Translations under genes and position numbers: made by a program
Shown: positions 27,150 through 35,998 of the stretch, piece by piece
Numbering within the stretch: position 1 is the first letter of the stretch
Layout: each line of letters opens with the position of its first letter
The notes under the pieces: model-generated
What the model was told of the DNA's origin: nothing
Database searches by the model: none
The model's input: only the letters and a program-made list of their open reading frames with translations
Assembly: GCA_964345295.1 (NCBI GenBank)
Contig: CAYFQG010000003.1
Coordinates: forward strand, 26,436-90,435
Source of the DNA: JASBZA01 sp964345295
GTDB taxonomy: Bacteria; Bacillota; Clostridia; Saccharofermentanales; Fastidiosipilaceae
Direction: 5' to 3'
DNA: 64,000 nt

Positions 27150-29651
27150 ATGATGAAGAAATTTGCAAAAGTTTTAGCAGCCGGTATGGCTTTAACACTT
27201 TTCGTTTCTGCCTGTGGCGGTGGCACTAAGCCAAATCCCACCGAATCAGCAGGGACAGGTGGCTCTGAGCAAGCTACCGGAAGTGAAGAAGAGCCTTCTA
27301 AGACCGGAGAAGAGGGTGAGGCTTTCGACGGACCTGTTCACCAGGACCCCAAGGTCTATACCTATTCGGAAGGTTGGACAGCAGGACCTCAGGCTACATG
27401 GAGCCCCCATACCTGGGAGACCAATGCTGACGGTTCTTTCCAAGAACTACTTGACGTCGGCTTTGTAAGTTCTGTTTATGATTCTGAGACTGATAACTAT
27501 AAGTGGCAATATGAAATGGCCACCGAGATTAAGGACATCACCGCCGATTTCGCCGATAAGGAGAAGTACGGTGTTCCCGATGATGCTACCGAACAATATG
27601 TTTATGAAATCACTCTGAGAGATGACCTCGAGTGGGAAGACGGTACCAAGATTAACGCCGACAGCTTCGTTTACTCCATGCAGCAATTGCTGAACAGTGA
27701 GATGAAGAACTATCGTGCTAACACCTATTTCACCGGTGAAAGGGCTCTCGTTAACGCTGAAGCCTACTTCAATAACGATAAAGTAGGTCAGCCTATTTAC
27801 ACAGATGTTGTGACCGATGACGGTGACGTATCTGAAGGTGCTACAGCCTTCTTCAGTGTCGATCAGCCCGTATACTTCTTCGGTGATTCCGCTACCAGGT
27901 TTTATGAAGGCGGTTACAAGGAAACCTTCACCGTTGACGGTGTAGACCTTTATGCTAAGTATAAGGACAAGGGTTATGTTGAAGTGACCGACGAAGTTCA
28001 GAATGACCTGACCGCACTGGCTAAGGCTTTCGGTGACGACAACGAAACCGCTTGGAAAGAATTTACCGTATTCCAGTCCGGTACCTATGAAGAAATGCCT
28101 TGGGAAAATGTCGGTTTCGTAAAGACCGGTGACTTATCTTTCCAATACATTCTCCAGAACCCCAGCTCCGAATTCAACTTCTTTATCGGAATGGGTTCCG
28201 GTAACTGGCTGGTCCATGAAGGCAAGTATGAAGCCGGTAAGAAGAAGGTCGAAAACCTGGTTGCTACCGATTACTTCACCGATGCCGATACCACCATTTC
28301 TTACGGTCCTTACCGTATGGTTTCCTATGAGAAAGATCGTCAGATCGTCTTAGAGAGAAACGAAAACTTCTTCGGCTACAAGCTGGAAGAATACAATGAT
28401 CAATGGCAAGCCGATAATCTCCGCTTTGAGATTATTCCCGAGCATGCTACTCAGCTGCAGATGTTCTTACAAGGTTCTTTGGACTCCGTCGCTCTCGAGA
28501 GTGCCGACATGGAAACCTATAAGATGAGTAATTATCTGGTTTCTACCGCTGAGTCCTTTACTCAGAGAATTATCTTTGCAACAAGCCCCGAGACTTTGCA
28601 ACAGTTAGAGAAGGAAGCCGGCGACGGTGCTAACAAGCAAGTCCTGCAGTACAAGGATTTCCGTAAGGCCATCTCCCTTTCTATGGACAGAGAGAAGTTG
28701 ACGACCGAAGCTACTGCCGGTTACAAGCCCGCACTATTCCTCTTCAACGACCTCTACTACTATGATGTTGAGAACGATCCGGATTCTGTCTATAGAAATA
28801 CTCCGGAAGCCAAGCAGGCTATCTTAGACCTCTATGGCATCGAAGTTGGTGAAGGCAAGGATTATCCTGATGTTGACACCGCATACGCAGCCATTACCGG
28901 TTACGACGTAGACCAGGCTAAGGAACTCTTCCAGTCTGTCTATGAGAAGGCTATCGAAGACGGCACTTATACCGACGGTCAGGATATTAAGATTAACGTT
29001 ATGGCTACCGCTTCCGACTCGCTTAACGCCGACTACACCAAGCAGAATGACTTGATGAACCAGTTCATCGATGAGGCTACTAAGGGTACCGGCTTCGAAG
29101 GCAAGATTAGCTTGAAGTATCTCTTCGGTGCTCAGAACCGTTATGAAGACGTTGCTTTAGGCCGTATCGAGTGTATCTTAGGTGCCTGGGGTGGTGCTTA
29201 CTTCTATCCTTTCTCCACCATCAGAGTTTATACCGAGCCTGATTACATGGGCGGTATCGAGAAGATTCACGAGTCCAACGGTTGGGATCCTACTAAGGAA
29301 AAACTGACCATTACTTATGACTTCAACGGTGACGGTACAGAAGAAGAACTGACCAAGACCTTCCAGGATTGGGCTAAGTCCATCAACGGTGCCGGCGAAT
29401 ACGCCAACGACAACCAAGTTGCTATGGCTATTATGTCTAAGATGGAAGCCGGTATCTTGGGTGCATATCAATGTATTCCTTACGGTACCATAACTGACAA
29501 CTCCTTGAGATCCATGCGTCTCGAGTATGGCACATATGTCTGGAACCCCATGTACGCTTACGGCGGCTTGCGTTTCTACACATTCACTATGGATGATACC
29601 GAGTGGGCCAACTTCGTTAAGGAGCAAGGCGGAACTCTGAATTACGCCTAA
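27150..29651 (+). CDS. oppA: Large oligopeptide-binding lipoprotein OppA (first system)
   Basis: Extracellular solute-binding protein (SBP family 5) that captures peptides for the adjacent permease. The start ATG 27150 follows GGAGGAAAAA; the signal peptide ends in the lipobox LFVSAC (Cys about 22). The mature protein is about 810 residues, far above the usual 500-600. Family features include LEWEDGTKINADSFVYSMQQLLN and YGPYRMVSYEKDRQIVLERN. A D-x-N-x-D-like acidic loop (DFNGDGTEEEL) occurs in the C-terminal third. Codon use (many GGT, GCT, AAG, TTC) looks like that of a strongly expressed gene. A terminator-like hairpin separates it from oppB. Confidence 0.93.
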   Translation: MMKKFAKVLAAGMALTLFVSACGGGTKPNPTESAGTGGSEQATGSEEEPSKTGEEGEAFDGPVHQDPKVYTYSEGWTAGPQATWSPHTWETNADGSFQELLDVGFVSSVYDSETDNYKWQYEMATEIKDITADFADKEKYGVPDDATEQYVYEITLRDDLEWEDGTKINADSFVYSMQQLLNSEMKNYRANTYFTGERALVNAEAYFNNDKVGQPIYTDVVTDDGDVSEGATAFFSVDQPVYFFGDSATRFYEGGYKETFTVDGVDLYAKYKDKGYVEVTDEVQNDLTALAKAFGDDNETAWKEFTVFQSGTYEEMPWENVGFVKTGDLSFQYILQNPSSEFNFFIGMGSGNWLVHEGKYEAGKKKVENLVATDYFTDADTTISYGPYRMVSYEKDRQIVLERNENFFGYKLEEYNDQWQADNLRFEIIPEHATQLQMFLQGSLDSVALESADMETYKMSNYLVSTAESFTQRIIFATSPETLQQLEKEAGDGANKQVLQYKDFRKAISLSMDREKLTTEATAGYKPALFLFNDLYYYDVENDPDSVYRNTPEAKQAILDLYGIEVGEGKDYPDVDTAYAAITGYDVDQAKELFQSVYEKAIEDGTYTDGQDIKINVMATASDSLNADYTKQNDLMNQFIDEATKGTGFEGKISLKYLFGAQNRYEDVALGRIECILGAWGGAYFYPFSTIRVYTEPDYMGGIEKIHESNGWDPTKEKLTITYDFNGDGTEEELTKTFQDWAKSINGAGEYANDNQVAMAIMSKMEAGILGAYQCIPYGTITDNSLRSMRLEYGTYVWNPMYAYGGLRFYTFTMDDTEWANFVKEQGGTLNYA

Positions 29652-29690
29652 AAAACCTAAGTTTTTAAGTAAATATTAGGTAGTTTGTGT

Positions 29691-29729
29691 GCATTGCTGC
29701 ACTTGCATCAAGTGTAGCAATGCCTTTTT
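29691..29729 (+). terminator. Hairpin terminator between oppA and oppB
   Basis: Fifteen-base stem GCATTGCTGCACTTG / CAAGTGTAGCAATGC (one G-U pair) with a 3-base loop, followed by CTTTTTA. Within an opp operon such a site typically lowers permease transcripts relative to the binding protein. Confidence 0.85.
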
Positions 29730-29744
29730 AATAAGTCTTACCCC

Positions 29745-29772
29745 TTAACGTGGGGCGACTTTTTGATATAAT
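29745..29772 (+). promoter_or_regulatory. Possible internal promoter before oppB
   Basis: TTAACG (29745-29750), 16-base spacer and TATAAT (29767-29772), 36 bases before the oppB start and behind the oppA terminator. It could give the permease genes an independent transcript. Confidence 0.45.
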
Positions 29773-29807
29773 GTACCCTAAGTTTTATCGGAAAAGGATT
29801 ATATTGT

Positions 29808-30776
29808 ATGGATAAGGAAATGGCGAAATATGTTGTTAAACGTATAATACTGGCCTTAATCACGTCTTTTATTATTATGTTTATCAACTTCGTTTTTATT
29901 AAGATGTTAGAGCCTGAACTTCCCATGATGGGCGCCCAAGCCGAGACGGAAAAAGCACGTCGTGCCGCTTTGGGCTATAACAAGCCGATTTTGGTGCAAT
30001 TCGGAATATATGTCAGGAATATAGTGACCAAATGGGATTGGGGAACTTCTTGGAAGATTGCCTACTTAGAACCTGTAGATAGTCTCTTGTTCTCCAGATT
30101 TGCGCCTACTATTCTATTGAATATATATTCGACGATATTGTCAGTCCCTATCGGTATTGGCTTGGGAATTATCGCGGCTTTACATAAGAATAAATTTATT
30201 GACCATTTTATTTCGACAGCCGTTATGATTTTTATTTCAGTACCGTCCTTCGTATATGCTTTCCTTTTACAATATACGGTAGGTTTCAGGCTGGGCTGGC
30301 TCCCCTTGGTCGTTTACTCGATTTATGATGCCGGAGGCTGGACCACTAAGGCTATGTTCATCTCTATGATTATGCCGACTTTGGCCTTATCTTTCGGATC
30401 GATTGCCTATTACGCTCGTTTCACACGTGCCGAGTTGGTGGAATCTCTTACTTCGGACTATATGCTTTTAGCCCGGACCAAGGGACTTAGCAAAGGTCAA
30501 GCTACGGTAAGACACGCCTTGAAGAACGCCATGGTCCCGATTTTGCCTGCCATCATTTCGACCTTCTTGAGCGTTCTGACCGGTTCTATCGTTATCGAGA
30601 AGATTTTCGCGGTGGCCGGTGTCGGTAGCCTGTCGATTGATGCTATCCGTTTCAGAGACTACGATGTCTTTGTTATGACTTCCATGTTTTATTCTGTTTT
30701 CGGTCTGACTTTAAGTATCTTGGTTGACCTGAGCTACGGCTTCTTAGATCCGAGAATTAGAATGGGGGTACGTTAA
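29808..30776 (+). CDS. oppB: Oligopeptide permease OppB (first system)
   Basis: 322-residue membrane component with about six membrane spans. The EAA loop, which contacts the ATPases, reads YMLLARTKGLSKGQATVRHALKNAMVP. The N-terminal span (about 10-28) and the first periplasmic-type loop (GAQAETEKARRAALGYNKPILVQFG) are typical of the family. ATG 29808 is used; a second ATG at 29820 (MAKYVVKR) is possible. The next gene starts one base after its stop. Confidence 0.95.
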   Translation: MDKEMAKYVVKRIILALITSFIIMFINFVFIKMLEPELPMMGAQAETEKARRAALGYNKPILVQFGIYVRNIVTKWDWGTSWKIAYLEPVDSLLFSRFAPTILLNIYSTILSVPIGIGLGIIAALHKNKFIDHFISTAVMIFISVPSFVYAFLLQYTVGFRLGWLPLVVYSIYDAGGWTTKAMFISMIMPTLALSFGSIAYYARFTRAELVESLTSDYMLLARTKGLSKGQATVRHALKNAMVPILPAIISTFLSVLTGSIVIEKIFAVAGVGSLSIDAIRFRDYDVFVMTSMFYSVFGLTLSILVDLSYGFLDPRIRMGVR

Positions 30777-30777
30777 G

Positions 30778-32346
30778 ATGAGTAAACAAATAGACTATAC
30801 GGATATCAACAATATTCCGGATGAGAAATTTAAACTGGTCCAGACCGACGTCAAAATTTTCGACGCCGCTCCCAAGACCAGACCGGTCGGTTACTTTGAA
30901 GATGCCCTGCGTCGTTTTGTGAAGAACAAGGCTTCCGTGGCGGGAGCTGTGGTTATCTTTATTATCCTGCTCTTTGTTATCTTTGCCCCCTTTATTACAC
31001 CTTATAAGGTTTCCGACTTTGACCAAGTGTACGCTAAGGCCAGACCCAAGGTTAAAGCTTTCGAGAGAAGCGGTTTCTGGGATGGCAGCAAGAAGATGGA
31101 TTATAACGAGCGCTACCTCATGTATATGTACGCCATCGGTATGGGTGCCAGTGATACAGAAGGCGACCAGAAGAGTGTAAGCTTCGAAGCCGGTTTGGAA
31201 AGTCCTTACAGAGCGATTAATAAGATTAACGGTGAGACTATGTCCGGAGGCCAGAATTACTGGAATGTAACCGTTGACTCCTACTACGCTTTAGGTTTCC
31301 GCTATCTGACCATTACCGAGTCGCGTTTTAATGCTATTCGCGAATTTGAAGAAGAAACCGGCCTGAAGGTCCTTTATCCCATGGTAGACAGAGAAGGTAA
31401 ATTCGGATCCGAGGCAGGTATGAAAGATGCCAACTACTGGTATCGCCAAGCGCCTAACGGTGCCCCTGTGAGTAAAAAGGGTAAGCCCATGGACTTGGCT
31501 GCCATGGAGAAGGAAGGCTTGGTGCCCAACTATCTGCGTGATTCGAACGGCGAACTCCAATACTTCGTCCCCAGAGATAAGACCATGCGAGACGTCCGTG
31601 TTCTTTACTATAACTACTATCAATTCATGAACGGCAGAGAACCCGTCTTCTTCTTCGGATCGGACTCGCAAGGCTATGACATCATGGCTCGTATGGCCCA
31701 AGGTACTAGATTATCTTTACTTTTGGCCGTTGCGGTTTCCGTCATCAACCTAACCTTAGGTACCATTATCGGTGCGGTTGAAGGTTATTACGGCGGTGTT
31801 ATCGACCTGATTATGGAGCGTATTATCGACATTTTGAGCGGTATGCCCTTCTACATTGTGGCGACCTTGTTCCAGCTCCACTTGGTTCAGCCAGGAAAGG
31901 TATCGCCCTTTGTCGGTTTACTCTTTGCCTTTATCCTAACCGGTTGGATCGGGACGGCTTACAGAGTCAGGACCCAGTTCTACCGCTTTAAGAAAGAAGA
32001 ATACATCCTCTCAGCCAGGACACTGGGAGCTACGGATGCCAGACTGATGTTTAAGCATATTTTACCCAACGCTATCGGTACGATTATCACCTCTTCGGTC
32101 TTGGTTATCCCTCAGACGATTTTGTCCGAGTCGACTCTGTCTTATTTGGGTATCGTTAACTTCCAAGGTCAGGCCATGACCTCATTGGGAACCATGATGC
32201 AGTTAGGCCAGGCCTACCTGTCGACAGACCCCCACATTCTGTTCTTCCCGGCGATTATTATTTCGCTTCTGATGATCAGCTTTAACTTATTCGGGAACGG
32301 ACTAAGAGACGCATTTAATCCTTCTTTGAGAGGAGCAGATGAATAA
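30778..32346 (+). CDS. oppC: Oligopeptide permease OppC with large external domain (first system)
   Basis: 522 residues, against about 300 for ordinary OppC. After a cytoplasmic start and TM1 (about 54-76), a stretch of about 215 residues precedes the conserved FGSDSQGYDIMARMAQG entry to the permease core, where usual proteins have about 30-40. It is soluble in composition (many Tyr, Asp, Lys) and should lie outside the membrane, where it could dock the oversized OppA. The core holds the EAA loop ILSARTLGATDARLMFKHILPN and the C-terminal LRDAFNPSLR. ATG overlaps end-to-start with oppD (stop and start share bases at 32344-32348). Confidence 0.92.
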   Translation: MSKQIDYTDINNIPDEKFKLVQTDVKIFDAAPKTRPVGYFEDALRRFVKNKASVAGAVVIFIILLFVIFAPFITPYKVSDFDQVYAKARPKVKAFERSGFWDGSKKMDYNERYLMYMYAIGMGASDTEGDQKSVSFEAGLESPYRAINKINGETMSGGQNYWNVTVDSYYALGFRYLTITESRFNAIREFEEETGLKVLYPMVDREGKFGSEAGMKDANYWYRQAPNGAPVSKKGKPMDLAAMEKEGLVPNYLRDSNGELQYFVPRDKTMRDVRVLYYNYYQFMNGREPVFFFGSDSQGYDIMARMAQGTRLSLLLAVAVSVINLTLGTIIGAVEGYYGGVIDLIMERIIDILSGMPFYIVATLFQLHLVQPGKVSPFVGLLFAFILTGWIGTAYRVRTQFYRFKKEEYILSARTLGATDARLMFKHILPNAIGTIITSSVLVIPQTILSESTLSYLGIVNFQGQAMTSLGTMMQLGQAYLSTDPHILFFPAIIISLLMISFNLFGNGLRDAFNPSLRGADE

Positions 32347-34451
32347 TGGTAAAGAAATTAGAAGTCAATGATTTAAGAATCTCTTTCCGGACGCACTCCG
32401 GCATTTTGGAAGCCGTTCGGGGTATCTCTTTCGATTTGGAAGAAGGGGAGACCTTGGCCATCGTGGGTGAGTCCGGCTCCGGTAAATCCGTTACCTCCAG
32501 AGCCATCATGGGTATTTTGGCCAAAAACGCTATCGTAGAAGGCGGGGAAATCTTTTATGACGGTTTAGACCTTTTACAGATTCCCGAAGATGTCTTCCAC
32601 CAGCTAAGAGGTAACAATATCTCCATGATATTCCAGGATCCTCTGAGCTCCTTGAATCCTATTATGCGTATCGGACAACAAATTACCGAGGCCATGATTG
32701 CTAATAACAAGGCACGTCGTAAGGATGCCAAGAGGAATGTGAACCGTATTCAGAAGGCCATTATTGAGTCTTGTCTCAAGGGCGACTCGAATTCAAAAAT
32801 CAAAGAGCAGATGCGGACTTATGACGGCTATCTTAAAGTCGGTAACCGTATGGCGTCCAAATATTTCGACGCCATAAGTGCCGTTGAGACCACCAAGCGC
32901 AGAGGCGATGCTGCCTTAATCGAGGCGCAAGGTACTTCCATGAATCGGGTTCAAGAAGAAATAAGGGAGACCTTAGGTGACTTTAACCGCATCTATAATC
33001 CTTTGACCATTCCCGAGCATGATAAAGAAGTACGTGAAATCCAAGAACTGCTCAAGGCCAATGCCAAAGAGAAGAACCTGGACCAGGTCAAGGCCAATAA
33101 GTCTAAGTTGGTCGATGCCTTAACCAGACTTTCCGAGCGCTTAGAGAAGGTCTTAGAGCAGAAAGAAATCGACTTTATCGCCATGGCTTATAAGATGTCG
33201 CAAAGCTCGGAGGAAGAGTTGCTGAAGGGCTTTAACGAAGCCAAGAATCAGCAATACATCGAAGAATTCGAGGCCGGCTTTCTGGATGACTTCAAAAAGA
33301 CCATCCGCGAAGGCGTGGACTATGAAGACCAGAGAGCCCGTAATGCGGTAAAAGAAGCAGATCAGGCAGTAGGACAAGCCTTAGCTGCTTTAGAAGACGA
33401 TTTCTCTATCGATTATCTGAAAAAGCATGCCGACGAGCTGGCTAAGAAGGTCGAAGCTACGATTAACAGCCTCAGCCTCCACCGTGACTCTTTGGCCACG
33501 ACTTTTAAATCTTCGTTACAAAGACAGATTAAAAACTACGAGATTGAATCTAAGGAACTCCGGCAAGAAGAGGCCAAGCACGAGGAGCGTTCCGAGACTA
33601 AGGGTTCGCAAACAACTCAGGAGAAGTTGGAAGTTATCCGTAAGAACATCTTCCGTCTCTTCTCTCGTTTAGAAAAAGATTATGAAGCCAGGATGGCCAA
33701 CCGCAGAGACGCCGATTGGCATGCCAACGAGCTGATCTTGTACTTGGAAAATCAAACCAGAACACACGCCTACAAGGTGGACAAGTCTTTGGCCAAATCC
33801 AGAGCCATTGCCATCATGCAGGAAGTCGGTATCGACGACGCCAGAAGACGTTTTACCCAGTATCCTTTCGAGTTCTCCGGCGGTATGAGGCAAAGAATCG
33901 TTATTGCCATCGCCTTGTCTTCGAATCCGGACATCTTGATTTGTGACGAGCCGACCACGGCTTTGGACGTGACCATCCAAGCCCAGATTCTGGACTTGAT
34001 TAAGAATCTTAAGTCCAAGCGTAACCTGTCGGTTATCTTCATTACCCACGACTTGGGTGTTGTGGCTAACATTGCCGACAAGATTGCCGTTATGTATGCC
34101 GGTAAGATTGTCGAGATCGGTTCGGTTAACGAAGTCTTCTATGAGCCCGCTCACCCTTATACTTGGGCACTCTTGTCGTCCATGCCCGACCTGGAGACCA
34201 AGGAAAAACTGGAGTCCATTCCGGGGGTACCGCCCAATATGGTCAGAGCGCCTAAGGGTGACGCCTTTGCCGAAAGAAACCGTTACGCTTTGGCTATCGA
34301 CTACGAGCAGCACCCGCCCTTCTTCGATATCACCGAGACCCATAAGGCGGCCACTTGGCTCTTGCATCCCAAGGCCGAAAAAGTCGAACCTCCCAAGATT
34401 GTCACGGAGCGTATCAAGAGAAGTTTGAACAGAGGAGGGGAAAATGCCTAG
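32346..34451 (+). CDS. oppD: Oligopeptide ABC ATPase OppD with a coiled-coil insertion (first system)
   Basis: Nucleotide-binding subunit of peptide import, 701 residues instead of about 330. Walker A is GESGSGKS (41-48) and the Q-loop is FQDPLSSLNP (Gln97). A Lys/Glu-rich predicted helical/coiled-coil region of about 355 residues (roughly 122-478) then separates it from the signature FSGGMRQR (near 508), Walker B ILICDEPTTALDV and H-loop ITHDLGV. All catalytic motifs are intact, so the ATPase should work. A Cys-containing OppD tail is absent, but VPPNMVRAPKGDAFAERNRYA lies in its place. The insertion sits in the helical subdomain that touches the permease. Its role is unknown. Confidence 0.93.
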   Translation: MVKKLEVNDLRISFRTHSGILEAVRGISFDLEEGETLAIVGESGSGKSVTSRAIMGILAKNAIVEGGEIFYDGLDLLQIPEDVFHQLRGNNISMIFQDPLSSLNPIMRIGQQITEAMIANNKARRKDAKRNVNRIQKAIIESCLKGDSNSKIKEQMRTYDGYLKVGNRMASKYFDAISAVETTKRRGDAALIEAQGTSMNRVQEEIRETLGDFNRIYNPLTIPEHDKEVREIQELLKANAKEKNLDQVKANKSKLVDALTRLSERLEKVLEQKEIDFIAMAYKMSQSSEEELLKGFNEAKNQQYIEEFEAGFLDDFKKTIREGVDYEDQRARNAVKEADQAVGQALAALEDDFSIDYLKKHADELAKKVEATINSLSLHRDSLATTFKSSLQRQIKNYEIESKELRQEEAKHEERSETKGSQTTQEKLEVIRKNIFRLFSRLEKDYEARMANRRDADWHANELILYLENQTRTHAYKVDKSLAKSRAIAIMQEVGIDDARRRFTQYPFEFSGGMRQRIVIAIALSSNPDILICDEPTTALDVTIQAQILDLIKNLKSKRNLSVIFITHDLGVVANIADKIAVMYAGKIVEIGSVNEVFYEPAHPYTWALLSSMPDLETKEKLESIPGVPPNMVRAPKGDAFAERNRYALAIDYEQHPPFFDITETHKAATWLLHPKAEKVEPPKIVTERIKRSLNRGGENA

Positions 34452-35508
34452 TTTAGAAGATAAGAGGAAAGCCATCCCCGATGATGTGCTTTTATCGGTA
34501 GATAATTTAAAGCAGTATTTTAAGATTAAGCGTAATGCTTTGAAGGCCGTTGACGGAGTTAGCTTTGATGTCAAGAAGGGCGAAGTCTTCGGTATCGTCG
34601 GTGAGTCCGGCTGCGGTAAGTCCACGACCGGCCGGTCCATCATCGGACTTTATGATATTACCGGCGGTGATGTTTTCTTCGAAGACAAGCTGATCAATAC
34701 CGGTTTGCCGGAGCGTCAGACAGAAATCAAGGAAGCTTCCAAATCCGGTGACGATAAGAAAGCATCCGAGCTTAAGGATGAATATAAGAAGGCTGTCCAT
34801 GAAGTAAACAAGAACCGCAAGGCCATTGTCCACCAGAACATCCAGATGATTTTCCAAGATCCGGTTTCTTCCTTGGACCCCCGTATGACCATTCGCGAAA
34901 TTGTTTCCGAAGGTCTGATTATCCAGGGCGAGAAGAATAAGAAAGTCATCCACGATAAGGTCAACAAAGTTTTGAATCAGGTAGGCCTTTTGGAAGAGCA
35001 TGCCGATCGTTATCCGCATGAGTTTTCCGGCGGCCAAAGACAGAGAATCGGTATAGCCAGGGCCATTATCATGGAACCCAAGCTTATCATCGCAGACGAG
35101 CCGGTTTCGGCTTTGGACGTGTCGATCCAGGCCCAAGTTATTAACCTCTTAAATGAATTAAGAGAGTCCATGGATCTGACCTTGATTTTCATCGCCCATG
35201 ACCTTTCTGTCGTTAAGTATTTCTCGGACCGGATTGCGGTTATGTATTACGGCAAGATTGTGGAGTTAACCACTTCGGATGAACTCTTCAGCCATCCCTG
35301 CCACCCCTATACCAGGGCTTTGCTGTCCGCTATCCCCTGTCCCGACCCCTTGTCGGAGAAGACAAGAGAGCGTTTCCACTACATTCCGGCGGCCGCCCAT
35401 GACTATTCCGTGGAAGGTCCGACCCTTAGAGAAGTCAGCCCGGGTCACTATGTATCCTGTAACTCGGCGGAAGAAGAGCGTTACAAAAGAGACGTCTTCG
35501 GTCTTTAA
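34444..35508 (+). CDS. oppF: Oligopeptide ABC ATPase OppF (first system)
   Basis: Second ATPase of the importer, 354 residues. Walker A GESGCGKST (53-61), Q-loop FQDPVSSLDP, signature FSGGQRQRIG, Walker B LIIADEPVSALDV and H-loop IAHDLSVV are intact. An extra charged segment of about 40 residues (about 87-125, rich in Lys and Glu) lies between Walker A and the Q-loop, smaller than that of OppD but of similar composition. It starts at ATG 34444 after GAGGAGGGGAAA, eight bases inside the oppD end. Confidence 0.94.
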   Translation: MPSLEDKRKAIPDDVLLSVDNLKQYFKIKRNALKAVDGVSFDVKKGEVFGIVGESGCGKSTTGRSIIGLYDITGGDVFFEDKLINTGLPERQTEIKEASKSGDDKKASELKDEYKKAVHEVNKNRKAIVHQNIQMIFQDPVSSLDPRMTIREIVSEGLIIQGEKNKKVIHDKVNKVLNQVGLLEEHADRYPHEFSGGQRQRIGIARAIIMEPKLIIADEPVSALDVSIQAQVINLLNELRESMDLTLIFIAHDLSVVKYFSDRIAVMYYGKIVELTTSDELFSHPCHPYTRALLSAIPCPDPLSEKTRERFHYIPAAAHDYSVEGPTLREVSPGHYVSCNSAEEERYKRDVFGL

Positions 35509-35523
35509 GAATCAGAGGACCTA

Positions 35524-35961
35524 ATGGCGACACCTTATCATCGGGACCCCTTTACCTTTAAGGATTATCTCAAGGCTATTTTATTGGGCTTGGGACTTTT
35601 CCTTCTGACCTTTTATATACAGAAGTATGTGAATAGGAACGGTCCCGAACGTAATGTTTTTTCCTTGCTGAGTAATTCCTGCCTGGCTCCGACCGCTGTT
35701 TTGTTGGGCGGCGGAGTCTTGTCCTGGATCAAAAAAGACGGTCAATTTGACGTTATCTTTCTGGGTTTTCGTAATATGAGAAATACCTTCCGGGGCGGTT
35801 TTTCACAGACTCTCTATGAAGACAGGCCACAAAATCTCTATGACTATCGTCAGGAAAAAGAAGTGGAAAGAAGAGTCAATATTCCCTGGCTCCTAACCGG
35901 AGCGGGATTTTTACTGCTATGTATAGTATTTGTAATTTTGTTTTATAAGGTGCCCCTGTAA
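35524..35961 (+). CDS. DUF3899-like small membrane protein
   Basis: 145 residues with two or three membrane spans: about 15-33 (LKAILLGLGLFLLTFYIQ), about 48-66 and a C-terminal one (about 120-140). The middle loop FDVIFLGFRNMRNTFRGG fits the DUF3899 family of small Gram-positive membrane proteins of unknown role. It starts 15 bases after oppF (ATG 35524 after AGAGGACCTA) and is followed by pepF, so it probably shares their transcript. Confidence 0.7.
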   Translation: MATPYHRDPFTFKDYLKAILLGLGLFLLTFYIQKYVNRNGPERNVFSLLSNSCLAPTAVLLGGGVLSWIKKDGQFDVIFLGFRNMRNTFRGGFSQTLYEDRPQNLYDYRQEKEVERRVNIPWLLTGAGFLLLCIVFVILFYKVPL

Positions 35962-35998
35962 ATCAGCCGGCACCTTTCTTTGAAGAAAGGATAAGAAT

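Noticed and set aside
33669..34643. 324-codon open frame antisense to oppD and oppF of the first system
   Set aside because: Shadow of the two ATPase genes; no independent signals.
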